Part shown: positions 11,110-22,748 of the stretch, piece after piece | Layout of the letters: the number at the start of each line of letters is the position of its first letter | Position numbering within the stretch: the stretch's first letter is position 1 | Assembly (NCBI GenBank): GCA_033964015.1 | Contig: CM066916.1 | Coordinates: 17,632,675 to 17,696,674, forward strand | Reading direction: 5' to 3' | DNA: 64,000 nt | From: Scolanthus callimorphus | Lineage: Eukaryota; Cnidaria; Anthozoa; Actiniaria; Edwardsiidae | Position numbers and translations under genes: made by a program | Notes under the pieces: model-generated | Databases searched by the model: none | Told to the model about the DNA's origin: nothing | Seen by the model: the letters and a program-made list of their open reading frames with translations, nothing else

Positions 11110-12583
11110 CAGGTGTCAAAGCAGTTGTCAATAAGTCGTTTGAAGACGGAAACATAAAAGAGTGGCAGGAGAAACTGGTAGGGTTGGGTGCTGATGGTGC
11201 GTCTGTAGATCTGGGGGGGAAAAGGTGGTGGGAAAGTCTGTGCCACATCTAGTTGATATCCATTGCCTTCCTCATCGATTGGAGCTTGTATTGCTGGAAA
11301 TGCAGAGACGGTGCAGCTTGGTGAAGACAGTTTATAATGTTTTGCAACTGGTCTGGAAGACCTATCACTACAGCCCCAAAAGCATGAGAGAGCTGGAAGG
11401 TATCGCAAAAGAGTTTGTCATTAGTGTCCAGAAGCCATCCCAGGCTAGCGGTACAAGATGGCTCCCTCACGTCAGTAGAGCCTTGAAGTATTCATTGCTT
11501 CGCCAGCAGATAACACCTGTGGTCAATATGGGGCAGTGCTATGCCTTATGGAACACCTTAGTGCTACATCGAAGAATGCTGATAGGAAGGGCCGGGCAAA
11601 GTTTGTTGCTGAAAAGCATCCAGTTTGCGGCCTTCTGTCACTTTTTAGCTGACATATTTGCTATAATCGGGAAGTCTTACGATGCAGACATATTTAGCTG
11701 ACATATTTGCTATAATCGGGGAGTCTTACGATGCAGAAAAACGATCTAATTCTCCCCGTTGCAGTGTCACTTCTTCGAGAGATTGTAGCAAACATCGAAT
11801 CCCTCAAAGTGCGCCGTGTTACAAACGACCATCTGGCGCGCTTCAAGTATGCTCCAATTCGCCAATGAATTGAAGTTTCAAGGGCATGCTTTGAAAGGCT
11901 CCATCGATGGCGTAGCTAAGAGAGGAAGCATTCATTCGAAGGATTCAATTCTCTCAAGCTTGAAGCAGTAACTTTATCCTTGGATGGAATAACTGCCAGG
12001 TTTGGTACGTACCTCGAAGACAACCAGCCTGATAAAGTTCTGCCCTCCAAGTATGGTGATGCTGATGCTGTGAAAGACATGCTTGTATTCAATGTTGATG
12101 CCTGGCCGACGAACATCGAGGAAGTGCACAATTTTGGGTGCGAGAAAATTGAACGCCTGACAAGTTGGTTTAAGGTCCTGATGGAGAAGGCAAACTGCAA
12201 AGTTGAGTTAATCCAGGATGAATGGAGCTCTCTGAAAGTTCTGGTCAACACTGCCTTCAAGGATAAGGATTATGTTGAGCTTTGGAAAGTCTTTCTAAGA
12301 AAGAGTCCCTACAAGGAAGACTTCGAGAACATTCTGCATTTCGTCGAAATTTGCTTGGCTTACCCATTTCAGCGGCTGAATGCGAACACGCCATTTCGTG
12401 TCAGAATTGCAACAAGAGCAACCTGAGAGTTAGCGTTTCTGCTTCAACTCTGGAGGAGCGTATTCGCATATCTGCTCAGGAGCCTCCCGTCGCCGAGTTT
12501 GATCCGGTTCCTACCGGCAACAAGTGGCTGTCAAGGGACAAGGAAGCTGAGAGGCCACGACGACCCCTACTTAATAGGAAGTA
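11110..12583 (+). pseudogene. hAT transposase / ZNF862-like pseudogene
   Basis: Remains of a hAT-superfamily transposase-derived protein of the ZNF862/DUF4371 type. In order: LVGLGADGASVDLGG (catalytic-core Asp region), a frame break at the G-run near 11212, VDIHCLPHRLELVLLEMQRR, ASGTRWLPHVSRAL (R-W motif), a 49-bp tandem duplication, then LPSKYGDADAVKDML and WSSLKVLV. After a further frame break comes the C-terminal dimerisation segment LPISAAECEHAIS ... LEERIRISAQEPP, ending at a TAG. At least three frame breaks make it non-functional. It may once have been a host gene derived from a transposase rather than a mobile copy; I see no terminal inverted repeats. Confidence 0.75.
11647..11741 (+). 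repeat. 49-bp tandem duplication in the hAT pseudogene
   Basis: AGCTGACATATTTGCTATAA begins at 11647 and again at 11696; the two copies differ at very few bases. Period 49 is not a multiple of three, so the duplication itself breaks the frame. Confidence 0.85.
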
Positions 12584-12733
12584 GATCGATACTTTGAGAC
12601 AATCCAGTCAACATTTCATGTGATGTTGGTGTTTTCCGAAATGTCCATGACATCGAAATACCGCATTTCCTCTAATTAACACATATTCGAGTTGGTGCGT
12701 TTATTTCAAAAAGAGAAAGTACTACCCTTCGAC

Positions 12734-13200
12734 CAGTGATTTCCTACTCTCTTAGGCCGGCGGCTAGCGAGGGAGAGAAACCACTGCGAGCGACCGTTTA
12801 GCACCGTCCTCAAACTTGGATGAATAAATTAACTCAAAAGCAGTAAAACCGGTTTTAATCCCGTTTGACACTGATACGTGTTGACATATTTAATCAACAG
12901 TTGAAACCGCCATGAATCCAAAGAAGCCATGAGAAAGCAAACTCGCACAGAAATTAAGCTCCAAACACGGCATAATACATTTCTGCAAGCAATAGTAATC
13001 TTAACTGTATGTTTTGGAGGAAATTCTAACACTGAGATGGAAAACTACGGAAAACTGGCTGAAAATCTAGCTGGAAGTTGTCACGCGAAAGGTCAGGTCC
13101 CCCAGATGTGACTTGCGTTACTCGATGGAAAACCAAACGGTCGCTCGCAGTGGTTTCTCTCCCTCGCTAGCCGCCGGCCTAAGAGAGGAGGAAATCACTG
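12734..13200. mobile_element. Foldback element with 66-bp arms
   Basis: Arms 12734-12799 and 13135-13200 are inverted copies with one mismatch in 66, beginning CAGTGATTTCCTACTCTCTT. The 335-base interior has no coding signal. The arms are GC-rich compared with the surroundings. The layout fits a non-autonomous DNA transposon; I did not find a clear target-site duplication. Confidence 0.75.
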
Positions 13201-13525
13201 CTCGCAGGGTAAGAAAGTACAGGATTGTAACCACAAGTTAAATCACACCGCTGGTGTAATCTTTTTTATGCAAAGCGTTCAAAAAGCTTTCTTTACAAAT
13301 GAGATGGGTGTGCGTTTATTGGAGGAAATTAGAGGAAACTACTTTTCACTGTTTTCAACTTACAAGTCTAAAGCAACATATTAACAGCGCAACTTTAGTA
13401 ATGTGAAAATAAATATAACGTTGCTGGCTGTTGTTTTAGGAGAACAAGCTAATATGGTTTTCTGTCTCGAGTTTTATAACTACCTACAATCCTGGCCAGT
13501 TTAATATGGGACACAGGCTTCCCAA

Positions 13526-15343
13526 GATCAGCTTTTGCTTCGCGCGCGTGCACGCTAAATAACTTGCAGTTTTGAGCGCCGGTAACACTATAAAACGTAT
13601 AAAACCCCTAGCTCTAGTATCTGTCTGCCATATAAACTTTCATATGCAAACTCTGAGACAAAAATTACCCACTTTTGATTGCCTAAAACACAATGTCCCA
13701 CCATTTAAAATCGCCCGCTTCCATCTTTCTTTCACGCGCCCACCCACCTCCAACCCCCCTCCCCCTCCCCCATACAATGTTGGATCCATTCCAAATTGTG
13801 GGTAATTGTTTTGGTGATATTGCTAGGAGGACTATAACAACATTGTATGGGGGAGGGGGGAGAAAGGGGGGAAGAGAGGGGTAGACAGCGCATTAAAGGG
13901 GCGAGAATGGTAGAGTACGTGGTATTTCCCTACATGTTTATCGGTAATAATATCCAAATCACTAAGCCGTCCCGACAATTTATGCCACGATTGTATGTAT
14001 CTGTCTCATAAATGTCAAATGGTTTGTACCAGGGGTGGAGGAAGCAAAATTATGTTGGGGGAGAGATAAAAATGTTAGCGAGGAGGCGAAGCGAAAGTCA
14101 AAATAAGATCAAACAAAACAAGATCAGCTTTTGCTTCGCGCGCGTGCACGCTAAATAACTTGCAGTTTTGAGCGCCGGTAACACTAAAGCCACTGCAGTC
14201 TGACCCCTCCAAACGTATAAAACCCCTAGCTCTAGTATCTGTCTGCCATATAAACTTTCATATGCAAACTCTGAGACAAATATTACCCACTTTTGATTGC
14301 CTAAAACACAATGTCCCACCATTTAAAATCGCCCGCTTCCATCTTTCTTTCACGCGCCCACCCACCGCCAACCCCATTCCCCCTCCCCCATACAATGTTG
14401 AATCCATTCCAAATTGTGGGTAATTGTTTTGGTGATATTGCTAGGAGGACTATAACAACATTGTATGGGGGAGGGGGGGAGAAAGGGGGGAAGAGAGGGG
14501 TAGACAGCGCATTAACGGGGCGAGAATGGTAGAGTACGTGGTATTTCCCTACATGTTTATCGGTAATAATATCCAAATCACTAAGCCGTCCCGACAATTT
14601 ATGCCACGATTGTATGTATCTGTCTCATAAATGTCAAATGGTTTGTACCAGGGGTGGAGGAAGCAAAATTATGTTGGGGGAGAGATAAAAATGTTAGCGA
14701 GGAGGCGAAGCGAAAGTCAAAATAAGATCAAACAAAACAAGATCAGCTTTTGCTTCGCGCGCGTGCACGCTAAATAACTTGCAGTTTTGAGCGCCGGTAA
14801 CTTTAAAGCCACTGTAGTCTGACCCCTCCAAACGTATAAAACCCTAGCTCTAGTATCTGTCTGCCATATAAACTTTCATATGCAAACTCTGAGACAAATA
14901 TTACCCACTTTTGATTGCCTAAAACACAATGTCCCACCATTTAAAATCGCCCGCTTCCATCTTTCTTTCACGCGCCCACCCACCTCCAACCCCCCTCCCC
15001 CTCCCCCATACAATGTTGGATCCATTCCAAATTGTGGGTAATTGTTTTGGTGATATTGCTAGGAGGACTATAACAACATTGTATGGGGGAGGGGGGAGAA
15101 AGGGGGGAAGAGAGGGGTAGACAGCGCATTAAAGGGGCGAGAATGGTAGAGTACGTGGTATTTCGCTACATGTTTATCGGTAATAATATCCAAATCACTA
15201 AGCCGTCCCGACATTTTATGCCACGATTGTATGTATCTGTCTCATAAATGTCAAATGGTTTGTACCAGGGGTGGAGGAAGCAAAATTATGTTGGGGGAGA
15301 GATAAAAATGTTAGCGAGGAGGCGAAGCGAAAGTCAAAATAAA
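13526..15343 (+). repeat. Three tandem copies of a ~0.6-kb unit
   Basis: Copies start at 13526, 14122 and 14741 with GATCAGCTTTTGCTTCGCGC (periods 596 and 619). Copy 1 lacks about 23 bases that copies 2 and 3 carry (CCACTGCAGTCTGACCCCTC region). Each copy contains a 19-base inverted pair, CCTCCCCCATACAATGTTG (13764-13782 in copy 1) with partner 13838-13856, flanked by C-rich and G-rich tracts. Short open frames of 63-77 codons recur in all copies; I treat them as repeat by-products. Confidence 0.85.
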
Positions 15344-16294
15344 CCAGCCATACAACTTTTATACAGGCCTTCTGATATTTCGGGGGGTGCGGGCCCGCAA
15401 AATTAAGGTACATGTAAATCCACAAAATCCCATGAAATTAACAAAAGTCTGTGAAATCCCGCGTAATTTGCCAGAATTTTGCAAAAAGTCTGTGAAATCG
15501 TGAAGAATTTGCCTGGAATTTTGCAAAATACATACTATTTTTTTATGCCATACGGTCTAAATGTGTTTGGAAACTGCCTTCAAAACCGATTCAAAATCAA
15601 TTGAGTTCATTGCCACAACAAAAAACTGCAAGGCGTTCCAAGTGTAACCTTAGGGAACTGGGCACTAAAAGGAATTAGAACCCGTGGTTCATTGCCACAT
15701 TTTTCGCAAGTATTGTTTTCAGAATAGCAAAGCATGATGGGTCATGTAGAAGCTATTAGAAAGACCTAAGCCTATAGGATTGATGCACCTCAGTGACAAC
15801 AATGGAAACACAAGAATAGAAGGAGAATAATTAAATACCTGCGATACGCAGTTAAGCAGGATATTTATTTTCTGTGCGTTCCGCCAGAAATGTCAGTTCA
15901 TTGAACTTCTATTGTTTAATGTTTGCACAATTACGTAATATTTCGCATATGTCATGTATAAAAGTTCAAGCTTTTATGCATTCGTTTCTTCGGTTCGTAC
16001 TCAGTTTCTTCGGTTCGTACTCAGTTTTACCGAGTTTTTGGCCTCAGTTATCATGTTCGATAACGACAGGCGATAACGATAATTTAGACCTTTGACTCTG
16101 CTACGCTATAACAATTTAAGTTAAAAGCGTTCGTTCCCTCTTTTAACCGACCACGTTTCTGATTTAATTGATTCAAAATTTGAATTGGTATCCGCTAAGT
16201 TGGAATCTTCTACATTCACGCAAGCCGTAAAAGGGCAAGAAAAGAAAACTTTGTTTGCAAGTAACCAGCGCAGCAATTAGATCATCAGATCGAG

Positions 16295-16540
16295 ATGTCA
16301 GAGAAAGTCGTCGAGACAAGAATTAAACCATTGGTGATTGCTGACAAAAGCGGGTTTGGTTGGATGACAGTCAAGGAATGCTTCAGAATTGGCCTTCTGA
16401 TTCAGAGGATGACAAGTGAATCTACAGTTTGGAGCGTCGCGAAAACGGAAAATTAAGAAGAGCGATCGAGTCTCTTATGCGTAAGGATACCTTCAAGTCC
16501 TCTTCAAACGACTTCCAAAGGAGTAACGTCGTATTCATTT
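16295..16540 (+). pseudogene. DIRS gag-like N-terminal remnant
   Basis: ATG at 16295 opens a short frame (IKPLVIADKSGFGWMTVKEC). It breaks into a second frame reading YSLERRENGKLRRAIESLMR from about 16425. This basic, helical N-terminal pattern fits DIRS first-ORF proteins as I remember them. There is a frameshift and an early stop. Confidence 0.35.
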
Positions 16541-17331
16541 CGCATTGGGCCTTTTTTAAGTTAAGTATATTTACACAAACTTGTTCATTTTTATTTCTGT
16601 CAGTTACTTACTCCGGCACTAGCTTGTTGTTACCTTCGGCTATTGATTCTGAACACGAACCAATCACAATTCTCCAAGTAAATTGTGTCTTGTATTTATT
16701 CTATATTTCGAGGTTAATAATTAAATATCTGCGATACGCAGTTAAGCAGGATATTTATTTTCTGTGCGTTCCGCCAGAAATATGTCAGTTCATTGAACTT
16801 CTATTGTTTAATGTTTGCACAATTACGTAATATTTCGCATATGTCATGTATAAAAGTTCAAGCTTTTATGCATTCGTTTCTTCGGTTCGTATTCACAGCC
16901 TTCAGAACTCTACACGATTTACCCAGTTTTAACAGTGTTAATATATTTTTTATTTTCGCATACCAAAAATTTCGTATCCTTTTCTCATTTATTTTATGGG
17001 TACCCTGTGTATTAATTGATTTCCTTTATTTTACCCTAGTGTGGAGTTTGGCCATCTCGTTCTTACATGCAAAAGGACGCGACCTGGCTGTGTTTCCTCC
17101 GCTGTCTAACCGAGTCTACTTGTGATAGTTCGAGCTGACCAATGATGAAGCCAGCTTGAAGTTGAGTGTTTAGCTTTAATATTGAAACACAAACTCTCTA
17201 TGTGCAGCTACTAAGTATTAACGTTAAAGGGAGTCTTAAATAATCTATTAATTTCTGGGTAGAGCACCTTCAAGCTAATGATTTTGTTGTGAGCATGTTC
17301 GCCTAGGATGAACAACAGACACTTCACTTTC

Positions 17332-17508
17332 ACATCCTGAATTTGTTGAAGAAGCCATCGCCGAACTCATAGCAAATAATTGTGTAACTGGTCACGTTGA
17401 CGACCTCTTTCTATGTTAACCTTTAACTTTTGCACAAGGGAAAATTTGCATTTGCTTAATGATCTCAGACACGTCAATGGCACCACTTTAAATCTCATTT
17501 TTCTAGTT
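17332..17508 (+). pseudogene. DIRS reverse-transcriptase fragment
   Basis: HPEFVEEAIAELIANNCV then PLTFAQGK, and after a frameshift NDLRHVNG, align by eye with NPDFVEQAICELLAKNCV, PLTVAEGK and IDLRHVNS of the intact polymerase coded at 54895-56919. Only about 55 residues at the start of the fingers region survive, with a stop and a frameshift. Confidence 0.65.
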
Positions 17509-18349
17509 TAAGTTTTTCTAGAAAAAAAAAGAAAGAAACATTTACTGTAGTCAATAACTTGCTGCTCAAGAAATTACATCAGAATACACAGTTTCGAAAA
17601 ATTTAGTATAATTTGATTAAATATTGGCGCAATTATAGGACCTCTCACAATACAGACCTTTGTATGGATTTTCACTAGATCCCTTTCTGGCCTCGTTTTG
17701 GTGTATTTTGAGAACTGCAGGTTTCCACTCAACTCAAAATTTTGAATAGCTTTGAGTTTAAGTTAAAGGTGTACTAGAGCAAGCCATCTATGACGGTCAT
17801 CTCTCACGGTCCATCCTCTCAGCCAGGCCATTGTGATGTCAGTGTAGCATTTGGCGGAGGTCAGATTCACTGGATCGTGTTGTCATTGGCGTGTGGAAAT
17901 CCAAGAACATTTTCCCATAGTTCCATACTTTGTTCTCTTTCTTATATTGATCATTATTATTATTATTATGATCAGTTGCAGAAGAAGCAAGTTAAGGTGT
18001 GTACAGACAATTTATTTGGCTATTGATATACTGAACACGAACCAATCACAATTCTCCAAGTAAATTGTGTCTTGTATTTATTCTATATTTTGAGGTTAGC
18101 ACAGAATACAGCTGCTGTACTGTACATAACTGAGCAAGATAGATCTTTCAAGATATCAACGCATTTATTAGGAAGATCTTTTTAGCCGCTTAAACCACCA
18201 AAATTTTCCTCAAAATACATCTTAAAAATCCCACAAAATTAGGAAGACCTTTTTAGCCACATAAAACCGCCAAAATTTTCTGCGAAATACACCTTAAAAT
18301 CCTGCTAAATTCAGTATTTTTTTTCCATGAAATATCAGGCCTATTTATA

Positions 18350-19185
18350 AATAGAGGTGAATGACAAACACAAGAATACACACACAAAAAACAATTGGAT
18401 AAAATCAAAAATGATTATATTTTAGCCGGCAAACAATACAAGAGTAATTAAGAGATTACAGAACAAGAGCAAGCAGAATGATTTGATGGCAAATGTAGCT
18501 TGCAGTTTATAGAACAAAATACATCAAGCTTTTTAACCGCAAAATATTCGCTTGCAGCCGGTTTGTAACCACTGTTTGTCCCTTTATAATTGTTATTAAC
18601 ATATGTATCAGAAGATTTTTTTTTTTAAACCGAGGTCCCATCTTGCCTTTCTACTCTGCTCAGTATCAGGGGGGATGTTAAAGAACCACTGGGGACGTAA
18701 TAAACCCTCTGGCAGTGACCACCCTCAGTGTCTGTGCTTATGACGGCTTGGCTGCCAGTGGCACCGTTGAGACCCAGCGCAATTCAGCTTTCGAGCTGCA
18801 AGTCTGGGGAGTCGGTCTCACACATTTACATTTATTTACATTTAAATAAGCTTAATGACGAGAAATTTAACTTATACAACATGCCTTTCCAGTAAATATT
18901 GGGCTCTGTGTGTTGCAAAGGAAGTGAAGACTGCAAATTTGTGAAAAGGGCTTGATATTTTGGGAAGTTTTTCTGTACACTACTCACCCTTGACTTTGAG
19001 TACCGGGGTAGTTGCTGCTACCGTATCTTGCACATGTTGCAGTTAAAACTTTTTGGGGTGGTTTGGATCTCATCTTTGGCTCCACAAAAACGCACTGCAT
19101 ACACAATGGAAGAAAGAAATGGAGTTAGTCAAACTCTACTCAAATAATTTAACCTAGTGTAGCTTGTGGCTCTATAACGTGGCTA
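18350..19185. other. No gene recognised
   Basis: AT-rich sequence with an A/T homopolymer near 18618 but no exon, RNA gene or structured repeat that I can support. Confidence 0.4.
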
Positions 19186-19187
19186 TT

Positions 19188-19595
19188 CGTACCCGAACCT
19201 TCAAATGCTATTTGTATGGACTTTTTCATTTCTTGCAATTTTACGGGAATTATAGCTCAACTAGATAGATTGTAATATTCTATAATTGTAGAGACTGACT
19301 AAGCGCTTTTGAAAAGCTCCATATATTTTAATTTAGTCTCAAGTTCCACATGTGTTTTATCTGTATGAATAGCATTTCGAGTTCCACGTACTGTTACCAT
19401 ACCAATAGCTTGGCAACTTATTCTGTCCAGACCAAACAAAAAACCTCAAAATCAAAATCTATTGAGCTTTTCCAAAGCGCTTAGTCATTCTCTACAATGA
19501 TAGAATACTACAATCTACCTAGTTGAGCTTATTCCTGTAAAGTGTGCAAGGAATGAAAATGTCCGTACGAATTCGCGTACGGTTACCCTACGAAT
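19188..19595. mobile_element. Foldback element, ~120-bp imperfect arms
   Basis: 19226-19320 and 19464-19560 are inverted copies. AGATTGTAATATTCTATAAT and GACTAAGCGCTTTTGAAAAGC on the left match ATGATAGAATACTACAATCT and GCTTTTCCAAAGCGCTTAGTC on the right. Several mismatches indicate age. Confidence 0.6.
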
Positions 19596-19604
19596 AGAGC
19601 AGCT

Positions 19605-19785
19605 TTCATATGACTGTGAAAAGTGCCGTGGTACGGCGTGGTACTGTCGCGGTGGTGGTACGGAACCTGCCCTGCTGTAAATGGAATTAAAACGGCAATG
19701 AAATCGCGTAGTCGTGGTATGGTCACGGTCGCGGCATGGAACAACTTTGCCACGGTACTTTTCACAGACATACAAAATCTGCTTT
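19605..19785. mobile_element. Small foldback with ~34-bp arms
   Basis: AGCAGCTTTCATATGACTGT ... AAGTGCCGTGG near 19609 is inverted near 19748-19780 (CCACGGTACTTTTCACAGAC...). The GC-rich centre carries repeated GGTACGG/CGGTGG words. Confidence 0.55.
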
Positions 19786-22744
19786 ATTATATACTGTGAC
19801 CAGATACCGTGTGATAACACCAGTGAATAAAATCATATCAGTGAATGATACGATATCATTCACGGCACGAATAAAATGCAATTTTTCTTTACCTTTTTTT
19901 TTTTGCTATTTTATCAGACTCAGAGTATATAATAAACAAATTATGACATGGCAAGAGCTTGATATTGTATTATTCACTCATTTTTGTTCTTGTTTTCGTT
20001 CTCGCTCGAAGACTCGCTTGTTCACGCTACGACACGAAAACGCGTGAATAAAAACGATATGAAGTTCTTACCATGTAATAATTGCATTCGACGAGGGAGA
20101 ATGCCTACTAATCGTGTCGTTTTTGCTGGATGCTGGGTTCTTTTGAGCGATATTCGGTCAGTTCAGCCTGGACACCATGCTGAGACTTGCTGGTGCTTAA
20201 CCACAGGTAAACCGGATAGGGTAAATTCTCGTCGCTCACTCGGATTTAGACTGAGATTTTCGGATATTGGGCATGTTTTTGTCCAAGGTAAGCGTATATT
20301 TAGCTATTCATTCAACGTTTAGCTGTCAAATATGCATGGCACTATTTATCAGAACATCAGTAGATTGTGTAGCCGTGTTTAAGTTAATATAATTTCTACA
20401 AACTGAAAAGCCTGACCAATCTATCTTCAGTCAAAAATGTTTATTTCATTTCAGTTTTACGACTTGCGGTCCTAACGCTCAATTGAAAACAATCTCTCGT
20501 CGAATGCACTTTACTAATCTTTGATTATTTCTAGTTTCCTTCGAATTATCCAAGATGGCGGTCTGACACCTCCACGACGTGTTTCGAGTCTCCCTTCGGT
20601 ACTGGAAAGTAAACTACCTACTATGGGGCTTTAACGGGCAGTAAATTGGCAAAAATAAAGACTTTCTTCTTACCTAGACTTCAGCTGGCCAATACTTGGG
20701 GTTTTGGGCACATTTAGCAGCATTTTTGATGAAGTTTTGTCCACAACTTTGTTCGGAACACCCGCCAAAAACTTCCCGGACCATCATGCATTGCGTACCT
20801 ATTTCGGAGACCACGTGTGTAATCCATATTTGGACATAAGCACAGGAAGCCCGACACGGATTCTTTTAGTCAGTTGAAGCAAAGTTCACAGTTACGCGCG
20901 AGATTGTTTGCGAAAATGCCTTTGGGTGCAAGCTTTGGTCCCTCCAAACCTGAAACTTGGCATTTTTACTAATTTCTGGGCACTCTTTGTAGTTTTGTGA
21001 ATAAATTTTTGCTATGTAGCTTGTAATTTTAAAACGTTAGAAATATATTTCGTGAACTCCGGCGATGAGATTTTGGCGGTTTTGAACCTTTTGCCCCAAC
21101 TTCGTAGATAGACCATGGATCAATGGATAGACTAAAAATTGCAAGATGTTATTTCCCGTGATATGGAAAACTCTTAGCTAAAACGCTCGTGGTCAAAAGT
21201 GGAAGTGACGTGACGTCACGTTGTGCCTGCCAAAGACAATCTTATCCCAAGGGCCTCTTTGGCCATGCTGACACGCGGACTGTCACAGACTCTAGAGGCA
21301 GACAAACAGGAAGTCCTAGATTCTGGGACGTCCATATATGGTCATCATTCTCTCGTCCATTACTTCAGATTCTGCTCTCAGACGAGGACTTGGGAACGAG
21401 AATGAGTTTGGCGGCATAAGAACCTTGGGTTTCATTATAAAACAAAGGATAGTCCCCCATGCTCGATGAACCAGCGCATCTGCTTTAAGCGGCCAGGCAT
21501 TCATTCCTTCGCTGATTGGTTGAAATGGCGCGCACGCGTACATAAAAGCAGCTTAATCTCGCTTTATCAAAACGTATCTGTCGAAATAACACTGGCATCC
21601 GTTTCCTAGTCGTCTTTTCAAAGTTCAACCTATGCTTTCGACTTGAACGCTCTAAAATTAATTGTGACGCCATAAAACCACCATTTTCGTTTGAGCATGC
21701 GTCAGTGGCTGTAACCAGAGCATCTCCGGGGTGACTCGAGCCGGGCAGCTCTGGATACGAGAATGGCGGCCAGGAAAAAGCAGCGCTGGGTCCTCGAGCA
21801 TGCTCCGTGGCGCAAGACCATTCGCCTCTAAAAAAAAACTCGGGATGAATTCAGGGGCGTGTGTCCACTTTGTGTGTTGAAAAGGGGCTCTGATCAATAG
21901 GGAGAACAAATGGTATATAGCTATGTTTTTCCCCTGATAATTACAAAAAACCCGGCGTGACTAGTTTTATCCGCCCGCAATAATAAAAGTGCAGGAGTTA
22001 CATTTTAGAAGAAGTAAGTGCAGACAAATTGAAACCAAAATGGCATCTCATTATGTAATCCGATGCATTATTCAATACAGGCTGTTCATCGGTGAATAAG
22101 ACATCGTAACCCACAGTGCATTATGCTCAGTTTAACAGATCATTTGCATTATTTCTGATGCACTGAATTTATGTAAACGGAACAAAACAATGCATAATTG
22201 GAAGTGTACGTCCTTTAAGGTTTTGGCACATTCTTAAAATTGTAACATTTACTTATTCTAAGGCGCTCTCTCTAACACCAGTGGCCGATTTCCGTTCAAC
22301 GAGCGTGCTACCCCACTTAGCGAGGTGACTTGTTATACACATACGAGGTCTGCCCTCGACTATTTTAAGGCCGGCTTACACTTGCGATTTTTGTTACATT
22401 TGTCGCGGCGATTTTTCTCGCGCGAGTTGCAATTCCAACTTTCTTGTGTAAACGAGATGCAAATCCGGTGCGACTTCTGTGCTCTCTTTTCTTCAAATCG
22501 CATCAAGTTGCAAATAGTTTCGAACATGTTTGTAATCTCCGCGACATCACACGACAAAAATCGCGGCAGATCGCGCCGAGTTGCACCTACTTTACATTAG
22601 TGATTTTGAGTTGACGCGTCACGTGCGAAAAAAATCGTGAGAAAAATATCTTGTATAAACAGTGTGATTCACTTTCACATAATACTTTTTGGCTTTAAAG
22701 AAAAAAGTATCGTTATTACTAAAAAAAACTCCAGCCTCTTCACT
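19786..22744. other. No supported gene; short dispersed-repeat remnants
   Basis: I see no exon chain. 22375-22640 starts GGCCGGCTTACACTTGCGAT and contains the inverted partner ACAAAAATCGCGGC near 22555, consistent with a decayed MITE. Other open frames are short and have no domain-like content. Confidence 0.35.
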
Positions 22745-22748
22745 TTAA

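Larger units (their letters stand above)
15825..18100 (+). mobile_element. Degraded DIRS-like retrotransposon
   Basis: A ~180-bp terminal-type sequence (CTGCGATACGCAGTTAAGCA ... TATAAAAGTTCAAGC) occurs at 15830-16010 and again at 16722-16890. A second terminal word (CTCCAAGTAAATTGTGTCTT) occurs at about 16672 and 18053 and is shared with the DIRS-like element at 53.3-57.4 kb. Between them lie remnants of a gag-like N-terminus and a reverse-transcriptase fragment (separate entries). Order and duplication of the ends suggest split repeats plus rearrangement. Confidence 0.55.
15366..18345. mobile_element. Possible outer element with subterminal AAAATTTT repeats
   Basis: AGGCCTTCTGATATTTC at about 15365 and GAAATATCAGGCC near 18330 are inverted with a two-base gap. 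Both ends are followed inward by repeats rich in AAAATTTTG and AAATCCCAC (15400-15540 and 18170-18320; the right one is a ~70-base tandem pair). The pair may bound a ~3-kb element into which a DIRS-like retroelement inserted. The ends are degraded, so this is tentative. Confidence 0.3.

Noticed and set aside
13693..15120. A 63-codon frame (MSHHLKSPASIFLSRAHPP...) conserved in three tandem copies
   Set aside because: Conservation comes from recent tandem duplication; low-complexity Pro/Gly ends come from C/G tracts.
22375..22640. Cluster of CGCGATTTTT/AAAAATCGCG words as a regulatory region
   Set aside because: More simply explained as a decayed MITE with inverted ends.
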